Assembly (NCBI GenBank): GCA_963776465.1
Contig: CAVZMV010000001.1
Location: 434,001 to 498,000, forward strand
Direction: 5' to 3'
DNA from: DASRHK01 sp963776465
Lineage (GTDB): Bacteria; Pseudomonadota; Gammaproteobacteria; Nevskiales; Nevskiaceae
DNA length: 64,000 nt
Shown: positions 44,931 to 55,632 of the stretch, one piece after another
How the letters are laid out: each line of letters begins with the position of its first letter
How positions within the stretch are numbered: the stretch's first letter is position 1
Position numbers and translations under genes: made by a program
The notes under the pieces: generated by a model
Databases searched by the model: none
Told to the model about the DNA's origin: nothing
The model's input: the letters and a program-made list of their open reading frames with translations, nothing else

Positions 44931-46640
44931 GTGTACACGCATTTTTTCAAGCTCCGGGAACCGCCGTTCTCGATCACCCCGGACCCCACCTACCTCTACC
45001 TGTCGCCGCGGCACCAGGAAGCGCTGGGCCACCTGCTGTACGGCACCGGCCAGCACGGCGGCTTCGTGCAGCTGACCGGCGAGGTCGGCACCGGCAAGAC
45101 CACGATCGTGCGCACGCTCTTGGCACAGAAGCTCGACAACGTCGACGTGGCGGTGATCCTGAACCCGCGCCAGAGCGAGGCCGAGTTCGTGCAGTCGATC
45201 TGCGACGAATTGCATGTCAACTATGCCGGCGCGCATGGCGCGCCCTACACGCTGAAGGTCCTGCACGACGCGCTCAACGCGCACCTGCTGTCGACGCATG
45301 CAGCGGGCCGCCGCACCGTGGTGATCATCGACGAGGCGCAGAACCTCGAGCGCAACGTGCTCGAGCAGGTGCGCCTGCTGACGAACCTGGAGACGCACAA
45401 GGACAAGCTGCTGCGGATCATGCTGGTCGGACAGCCCGAGCTCGCGCAGATGCTGTCGCGCGCGCACCTGCGCCAGCTGTCGACGCGCATCACCGCGCGC
45501 TATCACCTGACGCCGTTGTCCGCAGCCGAGACCGCCGAGTACATCAAGCATCGCCTCGGCGTCGCCGGCTGCACCGACGAGCTGTTCAACAAGGCGTCGG
45601 TGGCGCTGATCCATCGCCTGACCGGCGGCGTGCCGCGGCTGGTGAACATCCTTTGCGATCGCAGCCTGCTCGGCGCGTATGCGCGCAACGAGCGCGTCGT
45701 CACACCGGCCATCGTGCAGGGCGCGTCCACCGAGGCGCTCGGGGACATGCCGCCCGCAAAGCGCAAGCCGCTGCCGTTCTGGAAGCTCGGCGATCGCCGC
45801 CGCTGGACGCTGCCTGAAGCGCTGATGGCGGTCGGGATCGTCGGCGTCTGCGCCTGGTGGTGGTTCGATCCGCGCCAGACCATCGCCTCGCGCAACGAGG
45901 AAGTCGCTGCCGCACCCGACGCGGTCTCGGCCTCGCCCGCGATCACCTCGCCCGAGGGCGTGGCGCCGCCCGCGCCTGCCAGGGTTGCCACCCCGATCGC
46001 ATCGACGTCGGAGCCGCGCCTGCGCGACATCTTCGAAGGGTCCGAGCCGCTGGCGGTCGTGACCGGTCGGCTGATCCGCCTGTGGAGCCCCGGCATGACG
46101 CTGCCCGCGGGCTCGCAGGTTTGTCCGGCGCTGGCCGCGCAGGGATTGCAGTGCTACCGCGCGCACGGCGACTGGAAGGACCTGCAGATGCTCAACCGCC
46201 CGGCGATCCTGACGCTGGCCACCGGGCGCGGCGTGCTGAAGTACGTGCTGCTGCGCGACTTCGCCGGCGAGCGGGTCGTGCTCGACGTGTCGCAGACGAC
46301 GGTGCAGATCCACAGCGCCGACCTCGAAGCGGCGTGGACCGGCGAGTTCCTGGTGCTGTGGCGTCCGCCGACCGATCAGCTGCGCATCACCACCGGCATG
46401 CGCGGGCCGGCCGTGGTCTGGCTGCGTCAGCAGCTGGCCCTCGCCTCCGGCCAGCCGCCCGCACAGCCGGTGTCGGAGCTCTTCGACAACGCGCTGCGCG
46501 AGCAGGTGGTCCGCTTCCAGCGCGATCGCGGCCTCAATCCCGACGGCGTCGCCGGCGCGCGCACGCAGATGCTGCTGTCTGCGCTCTCCTCCGATCCTGC
46601 CGAGCCGCGCTTCCGCACCGCCATGAGCACGCCGCAATGA
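44931..46640 (+). CDS. gspA: GspA/ExeA-type ATPase with peptidoglycan-binding domain
   Basis: 569 residues from GTG 44931. HFFKLREPPFSITPDPTYLY is the ExeA family opening. The AAA domain has GEVGTGKTT (50-58) and Walker B VVIIDEAQNL. A single membrane helix (about 290-305, MAVGIVGVCAWWWF) follows, then a periplasmic part ending in a PG_binding_1 domain (REQVVRFQRDRGLNPDGVAG). With GspB it helps place the type II secretion secretin through the cell wall. TATACT about 30 bases upstream is a possible -10. Its stop overlaps the gspB start (ATGA). Confidence 0.93.
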   Translation: MYTHFFKLREPPFSITPDPTYLYLSPRHQEALGHLLYGTGQHGGFVQLTGEVGTGKTTIVRTLLAQKLDNVDVAVILNPRQSEAEFVQSICDELHVNYAGAHGAPYTLKVLHDALNAHLLSTHAAGRRTVVIIDEAQNLERNVLEQVRLLTNLETHKDKLLRIMLVGQPELAQMLSRAHLRQLSTRITARYHLTPLSAAETAEYIKHRLGVAGCTDELFNKASVALIHRLTGGVPRLVNILCDRSLLGAYARNERVVTPAIVQGASTEALGDMPPAKRKPLPFWKLGDRRRWTLPEALMAVGIVGVCAWWWFDPRQTIASRNEEVAAAPDAVSASPAITSPEGVAPPAPARVATPIASTSEPRLRDIFEGSEPLAVVTGRLIRLWSPGMTLPAGSQVCPALAAQGLQCYRAHGDWKDLQMLNRPAILTLATGRGVLKYVLLRDFAGERVVLDVSQTTVQIHSADLEAAWTGEFLVLWRPPTDQLRITTGMRGPAVVWLRQQLALASGQPPAQPVSELFDNALREQVVRFQRDRGLNPDGVAGARTQMLLSALSSDPAEPRFRTAMSTPQ

Positions 46641-47452
46641 GCTACATCCTGGAAGCACTTCGCCGCGCCGAGCGCGAGCGTGAGCAGGGTCAAGGCGTCA
46701 CCGTCACCGGCGCAGCTGGCGAGCCGGTCGCGCCCCCATCCAGACGCGGGCCGCTGATGACGGCGATCGTGGCGCTGCTCGCGATCAACGCGCTCGTCGT
46801 CGGCGTGTTCCTGCTGCGCGACAAGCCGGCGCCGACACCTGCGCCGCTGCAGCTCAATGTGAGCACGACGGCTCCTGCTCCCGTCACGAGCCCGGCGCTC
46901 CTGTCGAAAGAAGGCCTGGATGCGTACGACGAGCCGGTCGTCGAGCAGGGCGTTGCGTCGATGGACGACCTCGGCGCCGCGGGGGAACTCGATGAGCCTG
47001 CGGCTGCGCCGCAAACCGTCGTGGAAGGACCTGCACCCGCGCCGCGCGGGCGCGTGACGTTCGCGAAGAAGCCGTTGACCCCTGTCGTCAAGCCGGTGCC
47101 ATCAACGGATCCCGAGAACGATGTCGCCGATACCACGGACGACGCGCCGGCCGAAGTCGCGAGCACGCAAGCGGTCGCACCTGCACCGGCGCTCAACGCA
47201 GCAGCCGCGAAATCGGGCATCAAGCCGCTGTCCGACATGTCGGCGGCGTACCAGGCGACGTTCCCGCAATGGGTCATGGAAGTGCACGTCTACGACGCGC
47301 AGCCGCAGCGCCGCTTCGCGATGATCGGCGGCCAGCGCTATCACGAGGGCGACGCGCTGCCGCAAGGGGCGCGACTGGTGGGCATCGTGCCCGAGGGCCT
47401 GGTCGTGGATTTCCGCAACGAGACCGTGCTGTATCCGATCGGCCGGCACTAG
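46637..47452 (+). CDS. gspB: General secretion pathway protein GspB
   Basis: 271 residues starting MSYILEALRRAEREREQGQG, the standard GspB opening. A single membrane helix (LMTAIVALLAINALVVGVFLL at about 38-58) follows, then a long Pro/Ala-rich spacer. The GspB C-terminal domain has FPQWVMEVHVYD, RRFAMIGGQRYHEGDALPQG and VVDFRNETVLYPI. It works in the inner membrane with GspA to assemble the secretin. The overlap with gspA is 4 bases. Confidence 0.93.
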   Translation: MSYILEALRRAEREREQGQGVTVTGAAGEPVAPPSRRGPLMTAIVALLAINALVVGVFLLRDKPAPTPAPLQLNVSTTAPAPVTSPALLSKEGLDAYDEPVVEQGVASMDDLGAAGELDEPAAAPQTVVEGPAPAPRGRVTFAKKPLTPVVKPVPSTDPENDVADTTDDAPAEVASTQAVAPAPALNAAAAKSGIKPLSDMSAAYQATFPQWVMEVHVYDAQPQRRFAMIGGQRYHEGDALPQGARLVGIVPEGLVVDFRNETVLYPIGRH

Positions 47453-47560
47453 CGGCGCGTTGCCGTTCGGAGACAGGTTGGTTCAGGCGCGATTCAGCGC
47501 CCGCGCCTATGCTGCGGGCCAGCGGTATCATCCGCTGACGTGAACCCCCAGGAGATCCCC

Positions 47561-48016
47561 ATGAAGCGCCTTTTGCTTGCTGCTGCCCTGAGCGCTGTCT
47601 CGTTTTCGGCCTTGGCCGACGTGTCCGTCGGCGCCACGATCAACATCGGCGCGCCGGATTTCTACGGCCGCATCAACATCGGCGACGTGCCCGAGCCGCC
47701 GCGCCTGATCTACCGCGAGCCGCGGATCATCGAGCACGTGACCGTCGTGCACGAGCCGGTCTACATGCGCGTCCCGCCGGGACACGCCAAGCACTGGGAC
47801 AAACACTGCGCGCAATACAACGCCTGCAACCGCCCGGTGTACTTCGTCGAGGACGACTGGTACGAGCACACCTACGTGCCGCACTACAAGCAGAAGCATG
47901 GCGGCGGCGGACACCACGAGGATCATGACGATCACGGTGGCGACCACGGCGACCATGGCGGTGGCCACGGTAAGAGCAAGGGCGGCAAGGGGAAAGGCGG
48001 CAAGGGCAAGCATTGA
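47561..48016 (+). CDS. Secreted protein with His/Gly/Lys-rich tail
   Basis: 151 residues from ATG 47561, preceded by AGGAG. Signal peptide MKRLLLAAALSAVSFSALAD. A middle part (APDFYGRINIGDVPEPPRLI) leads into a Tyr/His-rich segment (YVPHYKQKHGGGGHHEDHDD). The tail is HGDHGGGHGKSKGGKGKG. The middle resembles small YXWGXW-type exported proteins. The His/Asp-rich tail could bind metal ions; that is inference. A REP doublet follows the gene. Confidence 0.75.
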   Translation: MKRLLLAAALSAVSFSALADVSVGATINIGAPDFYGRINIGDVPEPPRLIYREPRIIEHVTVVHEPVYMRVPPGHAKHWDKHCAQYNACNRPVYFVEDDWYEHTYVPHYKQKHGGGGHHEDHDDHGGDHGDHGGGHGKSKGGKGKGGKGKH

Positions 48017-48025
48017 TTCATCTTT

Positions 48026-48073
48026 GTAGGAGGGGCTTCAGCCCCGACCTGTCGCGGCTAAAGCCGCTCCTAC
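48026..48073. repeat. REP doublet (inverted pair)
   Basis: One copy at 48026-48049 (GTAGGAGGGGCTTCAGCCCC plus GACC) and an inverted copy at 48051-48073. Each folds into a hairpin (GGGGC-TTCA-GCCCC and GCGGC-TTTA-GCCGC). It lies between convergent genes, a usual REP position, and may act as a bidirectional terminator. Confidence 0.85.
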
Positions 48074-48082
48074 AAAAAGCGA

Positions 48083-49548
48083 TCAACAACCTGCGCGGAT
48101 ATCCTCGCAGACGTGCTGGACACCAGCCCGGTCAGGGAACGACCGGGCTGACTTGTACCGGAAGCTGAACTTGTCGATGCCCTGCGCGCCGCCGTCGTCG
48201 AGCAGCCGGTCGTCGGCGTCGTCGTAGCCCGGCTCGCCCGGCGCTTTGAGCCAGCGGTCGAGCCAAGCCAAGGTGTACCACTGCGCCAGCGCGTTGCCCC
48301 AGCCGCCGTCGCAATAGCCGTCGATCGTGTCCGGGCACCAGGACGTCGTCGGGAACGACGGCAGCAGGCTCCACTCGTAGTGCGAGCTGCCGCGCACGGT
48401 GATCGTGTACATCGGGATGCCGGCCGCGACCCAGTTCGCGAATGCTTTTTTCTTGGCCTCCGGATCGGGCGGCTGCAGGAACGGCGCGGGCGTGAGCCCG
48501 TACTCGCTCGACTGGTTCATGGTGGGCGTGTGCGGGATCACGGAGCTCGAGACGCTGTCCCAGCCGACAGTGACCTTCACCGGATTGTCGGCGTCGATCA
48601 GCCCGGGCCAGGGCTCCGCGTCGGGCGCGCCGTAGCTCTGCACGACCGACACGCCCTGCGCGCCGAGCGAGTGCCCGACGATGCCGAGGCGATCCCGATC
48701 GATGCGATCCCAGAATGGGTTGAAGTCCACGACCTCGGTGGGATACGTGCCGGCGCAGGTCTGGTTGTGGGGATAGACCACGTCGGGTGTGGAGCGGAAG
48801 AAGTCGATGACGTTGACCAGCCCGGTCCAGAACACCGAGGAATTGGCGTTGCTGCCCTGCGTGCCGGAAGGCGTCTGCTGGTCGGAGCGGCCCTGCCCGC
48901 GCGGGTCGAACGTCAGCACCACGTAGCCCGCGCGCACCAACATCTGCGCCGCCCACCAGTACGGCGGCTCGGGCGCCTGCACGGAGCCGTTCTCGATGAC
49001 CACGTTCGGCAGGGCGTCGCCGGCCTTCGCGCCTTTCGGCGCCCACACGCGGCCCGAGATGCGGGCGCAGCCGTCGTCGTAGATCACGAACGGAACGACC
49101 TCGGCTTCGAAATCGTAGAACGACGCGCCATCGGGGCCGGGGGCCGCGCGATAGCGGAACGGATCGCCGGCGCACTGCATGCCCCAGGTGGCGCACAGCG
49201 GCGTGACGGTCGAGTTGCCCGAGGGCAACAACAACCAGCTCGGATCCGCGATCGCGCGCGCGAGCCATTCGTTGTGGTTGTCCGCGCCCTGCGTCTGCCA
49301 GCGCAGGAGAAATCCGGGATTGCGCGCCTGCTCGGCCGGTGCTTCCAGGACCTTCTCGTAATTCTGCGTCTCGCAGATCGTCCATTGCGCGGACGGGAAC
49401 GGCGCAGCATCGCAGCTGCGGTCGATGCTCACCGGCGGCGGCTCGTTGCCTGCCTGCGGCGAGGAAACGCCGTCCGCGCCGCTGCCGCCGCAGGCGCACA
49501 ACGCCGCGGCGAGCGTCACCTGTAGGAGAGGCTTCAGCCCCGACCGGT

Positions 49549-49552
<4 letters not shown>
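48083..49552 (-). CDS. Lipoprotein alpha/beta hydrolase
   Basis: 489 residues from GTG 49552, which overlaps the astC stop (GTGA). The first 20 residues (VNRSGLKPLLQVTLAAALCA) form a lipoprotein signal with lipobox LCAC. Their start is encoded by a REP element (49522-49545). The hydrolase core has VVLTFDPRGQGRSDQQ, then RLGIVGHSLGAQGVS with the nucleophile Ser in G-H-S-L-G. A late His lies in GSSHYEWSLLPSF. The substrate is unknown; the general look is a secreted esterase or lipase. It follows astC in an operon. Confidence 0.82.
49522..49545 (-). repeat. Single REP element inside a coding start
   Basis: GTAGGAGAGGCTTCAGCCCC plus GACC, the same family as 48026-48073. It overlaps codons 3-11 of the lipoprotein hydrolase, contributing the charged n-region and part of the hydrophobic core of its signal peptide. 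Confidence 0.85.
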
Positions 49553-50772
<1,220 letters not shown>

Positions 50773-50802
50773 GGCACTGACCACACAGGAAAAGGGGGCG
50801 AG

Positions 50803-50809
50803 TAGTATA
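50803..50809. promoter_or_regulatory. Overlapping -10 boxes of a divergent promoter
   Basis: Plus strand TAGTAT (50803-50808) and minus strand TATACT (50804-50809) share five bases. On the plus side the box ends 6 bases before ATG 50815, implying a leaderless transcript; on the minus side the astC leader would be about 25 bases. Confidence 0.5.
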
Positions 50810-50814
50810 CGGCC

Positions 50815-51618
50815 ATGAACGATCGCGTCCGTCTGGAAATCGCCCAGGACCTCGCCACCGTCACGCTCACGCGCGGCGACAAGCACAACGGCATCGATTT
50901 CGAGATGATCGACGGCGTTCTCGGCGCCATCCGCACGCTCAAGCGCAATCGCAAGGTGCGCGCGGCCATCGTCTGCGGCGACGGCCCGTCGTTCTGCGCC
51001 GGCCTGGACTTCAAGAGCGTTTTCGCCAGGCCGCTGAAAGCGGCGCTGGGGTTCTCCTCGCTGTGGTCGCCCGTGCGCAACAAGTTCCAGGACTGGAGCA
51101 TGGGCTGGCGCGAGCTGCCGTTCCCCGTGATCGCGGCCGTGCACGGCAACTGCTTCGGCGGCGGCATCCAGCTGGCGCTCGGCGCCGACATCCGCGTGTG
51201 CGCGCCCGACGCCAAGCTGTCGGTGATGGAGTCCAAGTGGGGCCTGATCCCCGACATGGGCGGCGCGGCGCTGCTGCGCGAGCTGGTCGGCATCGACGTG
51301 GCCAAGGAGCTGTGCTTCACCAGCCGCGTACTTTCTGGCACGCAGGCGCACGCGCTCAAACTGGTGACGCACGTGTCCGACACGCCGATGGAGCACGCGC
51401 GCCAGCTGGCCGAGGAGATCATGACCCGCTCCCCCGACGCGGTGGCGTCGGCGAAATTCCTGCTGCAGCGCGCCTGGAACTCCGGCGAGTCCGCGACGCT
51501 TGCGCAGGAGCGGCGCTACCAGCGCAAGCTCCTCGGCTCGCGCAACCAGCGGATCGCCGTCGACCGCAACATGAAGAAGGCCGAGCAGCCCTACGCCCAG
51601 CGCCGCATCGCGCGCTAG
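50815..51618 (+). CDS. Enoyl-CoA hydratase/isomerase family protein
   Basis: 267 residues of the crotonase fold. CGDGPSFCAGLDFKSVF is the first oxyanion-hole strand. AAVHGNCFGGGIQLALGADI is the second, and MESKWGLIPDMGGAALL follows, where family members have the catalytic acidic residue. CFTSRVLSGTQAHALKLV and the C-terminal helices complete it. The exact substrate is not clear; annotations of such proteins range from enoyl-CoA hydratase to isomerase. The start appears leaderless. Confidence 0.9.
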   Translation: MNDRVRLEIAQDLATVTLTRGDKHNGIDFEMIDGVLGAIRTLKRNRKVRAAIVCGDGPSFCAGLDFKSVFARPLKAALGFSSLWSPVRNKFQDWSMGWRELPFPVIAAVHGNCFGGGIQLALGADIRVCAPDAKLSVMESKWGLIPDMGGAALLRELVGIDVAKELCFTSRVLSGTQAHALKLVTHVSDTPMEHARQLAEEIMTRSPDAVASAKFLLQRAWNSGESATLAQERRYQRKLLGSRNQRIAVDRNMKKAEQPYAQRRIAR

Positions 51619-51629
51619 GACCACCGCTT

Positions 51630-52031
51630 CTAGTGCGACGTGGTCGGCTGCGCCAGCGGCCATCCGCCGGTAGCCGCCTGATCGACGGCCGTGAGCACGA
51701 GCTCAGGCTCGGTCACGGCCTTCGACAGCACGTACAGCGCGTCCGATTCCCAGGCTGCCTTCATCTGCCAGGCGTGCGAGCCGGAGCTCAGCACCACTAC
51801 CGGCAGGTTTTTCAGGCTCGGGTAGCTGCGCACCTCGTGCAGCCACTCCACGCCGTTGACGCCCGGCATGTCCAGGTCGAGCAGCACCACGTCGGGCCTG
51901 AATCTCTTCAGCGCCAGCAGGCCTTCGGTGCCATCGACGGCGACGTGGACGTTGTAGCCCGCCGACGACAGCTTGCGCCCGTAGACGGTGGCAACGACGG
52001 GATCGTCATCGATCAGCAATACCTTTTTCAT
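51630..52031 (-). CDS. Stand-alone response-regulator receiver
   Basis: 133 residues: VLLIDDDPVVAT (acidic pair), VVLLDLDMPGVNG (phospho-Asp about 53), VVVLSSGSHA (Ser at the Thr position), LYVLSKAVTE (Lys). The tail is short and has no output domain. Of the three single receivers in the window it is closest in sequence to the one at 17726-18157. Confidence 0.92.
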   Translation of the reverse strand: MKKVLLIDDDPVVATVYGRKLSSAGYNVHVAVDGTEGLLALKRFRPDVVLLDLDMPGVNGVEWLHEVRSYPSLKNLPVVVLSSGSHAWQMKAAWESDALYVLSKAVTEPELVLTAVDQAATGGWPLAQPTTSH

Positions 52032-52195
52032 CGCGAAAACCCCCCGGGGAAATCTCGCTGGGAAGTTTCGGGCGGGAGTCGGCGCCGGGGGGCGGGCTGG
52101 TATTTCTTCTCTCTTTTATGTCTGATGGAGCACAGAACGACCCATCCGGACGCGGTATCGTCCGCCGGCACTCCCACGCGCATCAGGAGAAGACC

Positions 52196-52474
52196 ATGAG
52201 ATTCCCGATCGTCCTTGCATCCGCCCTCGTCGCCATCAGCGGCCAAGCCTTCGCCGCCAAGGGGGACGCCAACTGCGCCGTCACCCACAAGGATTGCTAT
52301 CCGGCCTGCGTCAAGCACACCGCCGACGGGTCGGACTGCGCCAAGATCCAGACCGTCTGCCGCCAAGTCTGCGGACCCGAGCCCGAGCGTCCGGCGTACG
52401 ACGAGGAATCCAAGATCGTGCCGATGCCGGCGCTGCCGCCGCAGGGCAAGACGGTGTCCGCAGAGCAGCCCTGA
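52196..52474 (+). CDS. Small exported cysteine-rich protein
   Basis: 92 residues from ATG 52196 with AGGAG upstream. Signal peptide MRFPIVLASALVAISGQAFA. The mature part has six cysteines in 40 residues (NCAVTHKDCYPACVKHTADG, CAKIQTVCRQVCG), suggesting three disulfides or a metal site, then a flexible tail. Unknown function. A strong terminator follows. Confidence 0.75.
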   Translation: MRFPIVLASALVAISGQAFAAKGDANCAVTHKDCYPACVKHTADGSDCAKIQTVCRQVCGPEPERPAYDEESKIVPMPALPPQGKTVSAEQP

Positions 52475-52480
52475 AAAAGC

Positions 52481-52506
52481 AAAACCCCGCCTTGCGCGGG
52501 GTTTTT
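52481..52506 (+). terminator. Rho-independent terminator
   Basis: CCCCGC pairs with GCGGGG, flanked by AAAA and TTTTT, ending the gene at 52196-52474. The A-run on the other side lets it also stop the tRNA-Ala transcript on the minus strand. Confidence 0.92.
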
Positions 52507-52517
52507 CTTCGGGGACT

Positions 52518-52593
<76 letters not shown>

Positions 52594-52695
52594 ATTTAAG
52601 AGGGCGCGTAGTTTACCAGCGGGCAGACAAAACACCAGCGCGCGAGGGCGCGTCCCTCCCCCGCGGTATAGTGCTGGCGACCCGGGGGGAGAAGC

Positions 52696-54021
52696 ATGCA
52701 CGTCACCAGCAAATGCGCGGCCGCGCTCGCGGTCGCCGCGACTATTTTCAGCGTCACCACCCACGCCGCCGGCATGTCCAGCCACGCCGCGATGGCCGAC
52801 TTCGGCCGCGAGGCGCTGCCCGATTCGCCACTCAAGGCGCTGCTCACGCGTCATCGGCCGACGATGCTCGCCGGCGCCATCCATCCGGACGGCGGCTACG
52901 GCAGCGGCTCGGCCTTCCCGCCCGATCGCGAGATGGCCGAGCGCGCGCACTGGGGCGACTTCTCGCTCGCCTTCATCAAGTACCTGCGACAGAACGGCTG
53001 CGCCGCTCACGCGCGCAATCTTGTGCGGCTGGCGCCGGTCTTGCCGCAGCTCACCGGCCTGATCGACCCGACGCTGGCGGAGAAATGCGAGCGCCTGATC
53101 GCCTTCGCCTGGGGCAACGCGGCGCACGGTCTGACCGATGAGACCTGGGACTCGCTGTTCGAGCCGATCGTGCGCGAGCGCGGCGAGGATCCCAATCCCG
53201 CAGGCCTCCTCGACGCCACACGCCTGTGGGGTCCCTTCACGCCGGGTGCGACGCTGCGCACGCTGGTCGGCGCGTCGAACTACCAGTCGCTGAGCTCGGT
53301 GTTCGCGGCCACGCCGCTCAACGCCATCGAGTACGCGATGGACGTGATGCTGATCTACGACCACAACATCTGGCTGGATGCGCCGGCGCTGCTGTTGCCG
53401 CCGGTGGACGACCTGGTCGAGGTGTTCCGCATCAATCGCCAGAACCAGGGCGTGACCGCGGCGATGATCCAGCGCGCGCACGCCGTAGCGCGCGCCGCGG
53501 TTCAGGCAGAGCGCGTCGGCGCAGCCACCGAGCAGGTGCGCGTCCGCAGCCAGATGCCGTGGGCCGCGGCCAACTACTGGGCGGGCCCCGGCGGCATCGT
53601 CGACGGCGGCTACATGGTCGGCGCGATGTACCGTCAGCTGTGGAACCGCCTCGTTGGCGACGAGCCATTCGCGGCGCCGTTCGTCGGCGGCGTGCATCCG
53701 CGCCACGGCGCCACCGACGTGCCGACGCGGCGCGACGCCGCGGAACTGCGCATCCACGCGTTCTTCGGATCGAGCATGGATCCGGTTTCGATCGAGACGC
53801 CGGGCGCGTTCAGGCTGCTCGATGCGCAGGGCAACGTCGTTCCAGGCATGGTGAACGCGGGCATCTACCAGCGCGAGTTCACGCACACCATGAAGTTCTT
53901 CCCGGGCGCGAACCTGCAGCCCGGCAAGACCTACACCGCCGTGCTGACGACGCAGATCCGCGACGAGCGCGGCGCGCCGCTGCCGCGCGAGTTCCGCTGG
54001 AGCTTCACGACCGCGCAGTAG
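52696..54021 (+). CDS. Secreted zinc-dependent phospholipase C-like protein
   Basis: 441 residues with a signal peptide (VTSKCAAALAVAATIFSVTT, cleavage near THAAG). Motifs with spaced His/Asp match the Zn-dependent phospholipase C / S1-P1 group: HAAMADFGREAL, GAIHPDGGYGSGS, RAHWGDFSLAFIKYL, and AFAWGNAAHGLTDETWD. The last 110 residues (ELRIHAFFGSSMDPVSIETP, NLQPGKTYTAVLTTQIRDE) are a bacterial Ig-like domain of the Big_5 kind. It probably hydrolyses phospholipids outside the cell. Its 3' end overlaps the convergent GT-C gene by 17 bases. Confidence 0.82.
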   Translation: MHVTSKCAAALAVAATIFSVTTHAAGMSSHAAMADFGREALPDSPLKALLTRHRPTMLAGAIHPDGGYGSGSAFPPDREMAERAHWGDFSLAFIKYLRQNGCAAHARNLVRLAPVLPQLTGLIDPTLAEKCERLIAFAWGNAAHGLTDETWDSLFEPIVRERGEDPNPAGLLDATRLWGPFTPGATLRTLVGASNYQSLSSVFAATPLNAIEYAMDVMLIYDHNIWLDAPALLLPPVDDLVEVFRINRQNQGVTAAMIQRAHAVARAAVQAERVGAATEQVRVRSQMPWAAANYWAGPGGIVDGGYMVGAMYRQLWNRLVGDEPFAAPFVGGVHPRHGATDVPTRRDAAELRIHAFFGSSMDPVSIETPGAFRLLDAQGNVVPGMVNAGIYQREFTHTMKFFPGANLQPGKTYTAVLTTQIRDERGAPLPREFRWSFTTAQ

Positions 54022-55552
54022 GCGGTTCGGGGTTTCGGCGTCGGTCGGGCCGTGCAGTGAAGATCCTGGCCCACGGTCCCATTCCGGGAGCCCTGCGCAT
54101 CTGGAAAGTGGCGCCGAGCTCCGCCCAGACCAGAGGATGCGTCCGCGAGAAGCGAAGGTCGTCGCGTCCGTCCAGCGGCGCGTCCGACACCATGGCCGCG
54201 AAGATCCCCGCACGCCTGAGCTCCTGGATCATCGCGTGCTGCGCAGCATCGTCGGCCGGATACACGCTATAGGTGTCGTACGCCGGCGAATCGCGGGACA
54301 GGCAGGCGTAGAGCTCAGGATAAAAGGGCGCGGCGAGGAAGCCCGCCGGCTCATTCTCCTTTCCGGCGCACAAGCGCGTGGCCACGTCGAGCGTGCGTGC
54401 CGCGTCGAGGGTGACGTCGATCTCCAGTCCGCCGATCGCGCGGCGGCAGAACGCCGCGGCCTGCGCGCGGCGCTGAACCATCGGCTGCAGCGGCCAGAGC
54501 GTCCATAGCGAAAACGTCAGGACCAGAGCGCCGCTCCACGGCGCGATGGCAACTGTGACCAGCAGCACCAGAAGGCAGAACGGGCTCATCGCGCCCGCGA
54601 TGTGCTCGGGATCGGCGCGGCTGACAGCGTAATGACTGGTCACTAGCGTCAACGCCGCCGCAGCCAGAATCGCGGGACCCGTGCCCGGCCAGAGATCCGG
54701 CGTCACCGCGACGAGGGCAAGTGCAGCGACGGGCACCACGAGCAATGCCAGGAACAATCCCTTGAACGTCGTTTGCCGCGCTGCGTCCAGGCCGCCGAGC
54801 TGCGTTGGCGTCGCGCGCCATGGCCAGGGCAGCGGCAGCGGCAGGTTGCTGGAGCCTCGCGCAAGCACCGACGTCACGCGGCGAAGGTAGAACTTGCGGC
54901 GGAAATCTCTCGAAACAAGCATGGACAGGAACGGCAGCATTCCCGTGAAACCGCTCGCCACGACGATCAGCGCGGCGTGCGCGTCCGGGATCAGCCACGC
55001 CGCGCGCGCCGCGATCACCCCCACGAGGAGCAAAGCCGCGCAGAGGTAAAGGAACAGGTTGAAGCCGAAGAACAGCGACGATCCCGCCAGGACGGACGCT
55101 GCCGCCAGCGTCTGCGTCGACGGCGCGATCAGCATGTGCGAGAAGCCTGCCCAGGCAAGGAGCGTCCACGCGTGCTCGAACTGCCGGTGCTGCGGATAAG
55201 TCCAGATCGAGAGCGCCGCTCCCGCGAAGACGATCGTCATCCAATCCAGTCCGAGCTCACGCAGGACCAGCAGCGCCGCCAGCAACCCCATGGCGAAGAA
55301 AAGGTGGGTCGCGACTCTCAAGGTCAGCAAGCCCGGCCCGAAGACCCTGCCCAGCAGTGCCAGCCACGCGTAACGCCCCGGCTCATAGGACTTGAAGTCG
55401 CGATGCGGCATGCGCCCACGCAGGACCTGCTGCATGCCGAACCAGAGATACCCTTCATCGGGTCCGAGCGGCGCGCGCAGGCGGCTGATGCAGAGTGCGG
55501 CAGACAGCGCGGCCGTGGTCAGCGCGCAACCCATCACGTCGCCCGTTGTCAT
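54005..55552 (-). CDS. GT-C fold membrane glycosyltransferase
   Basis: 515 residues, about 10-11 membrane helices and a C-terminal soluble domain of roughly 150 residues. The first loop PLGPDEGYLWFGMQQVLRGR holds D-E, typical of GT-C enzymes using polyprenyl-phosphate sugars. FKSYEPGRYAWLALL follows. It diverges from the six-gene operon beginning at 55633, and a DPM1-like GT2 in that operon (58168) could make its lipid-linked sugar donor. Confidence 0.82.
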   Translation of the reverse strand: MTTGDVMGCALTTAALSAALCISRLRAPLGPDEGYLWFGMQQVLRGRMPHRDFKSYEPGRYAWLALLGRVFGPGLLTLRVATHLFFAMGLLAALLVLRELGLDWMTIVFAGAALSIWTYPQHRQFEHAWTLLAWAGFSHMLIAPSTQTLAAASVLAGSSLFFGFNLFLYLCAALLLVGVIAARAAWLIPDAHAALIVVASGFTGMLPFLSMLVSRDFRRKFYLRRVTSVLARGSSNLPLPLPWPWRATPTQLGGLDAARQTTFKGLFLALLVVPVAALALVAVTPDLWPGTGPAILAAAALTLVTSHYAVSRADPEHIAGAMSPFCLLVLLVTVAIAPWSGALVLTFSLWTLWPLQPMVQRRAQAAAFCRRAIGGLEIDVTLDAARTLDVATRLCAGKENEPAGFLAAPFYPELYACLSRDSPAYDTYSVYPADDAAQHAMIQELRRAGIFAAMVSDAPLDGRDDLRFSRTHPLVWAELGATFQMRRAPGMGPWARIFTARPDRRRNPEPPTARS

Positions 55553-55632
55553 CGACCGTGCTCCGCGAATCCGTCGGATGCCTAGGTTAGTATGGGTCCC
55601 GTCTCATAACGTCAGCCGAATGCTGGATCGTC

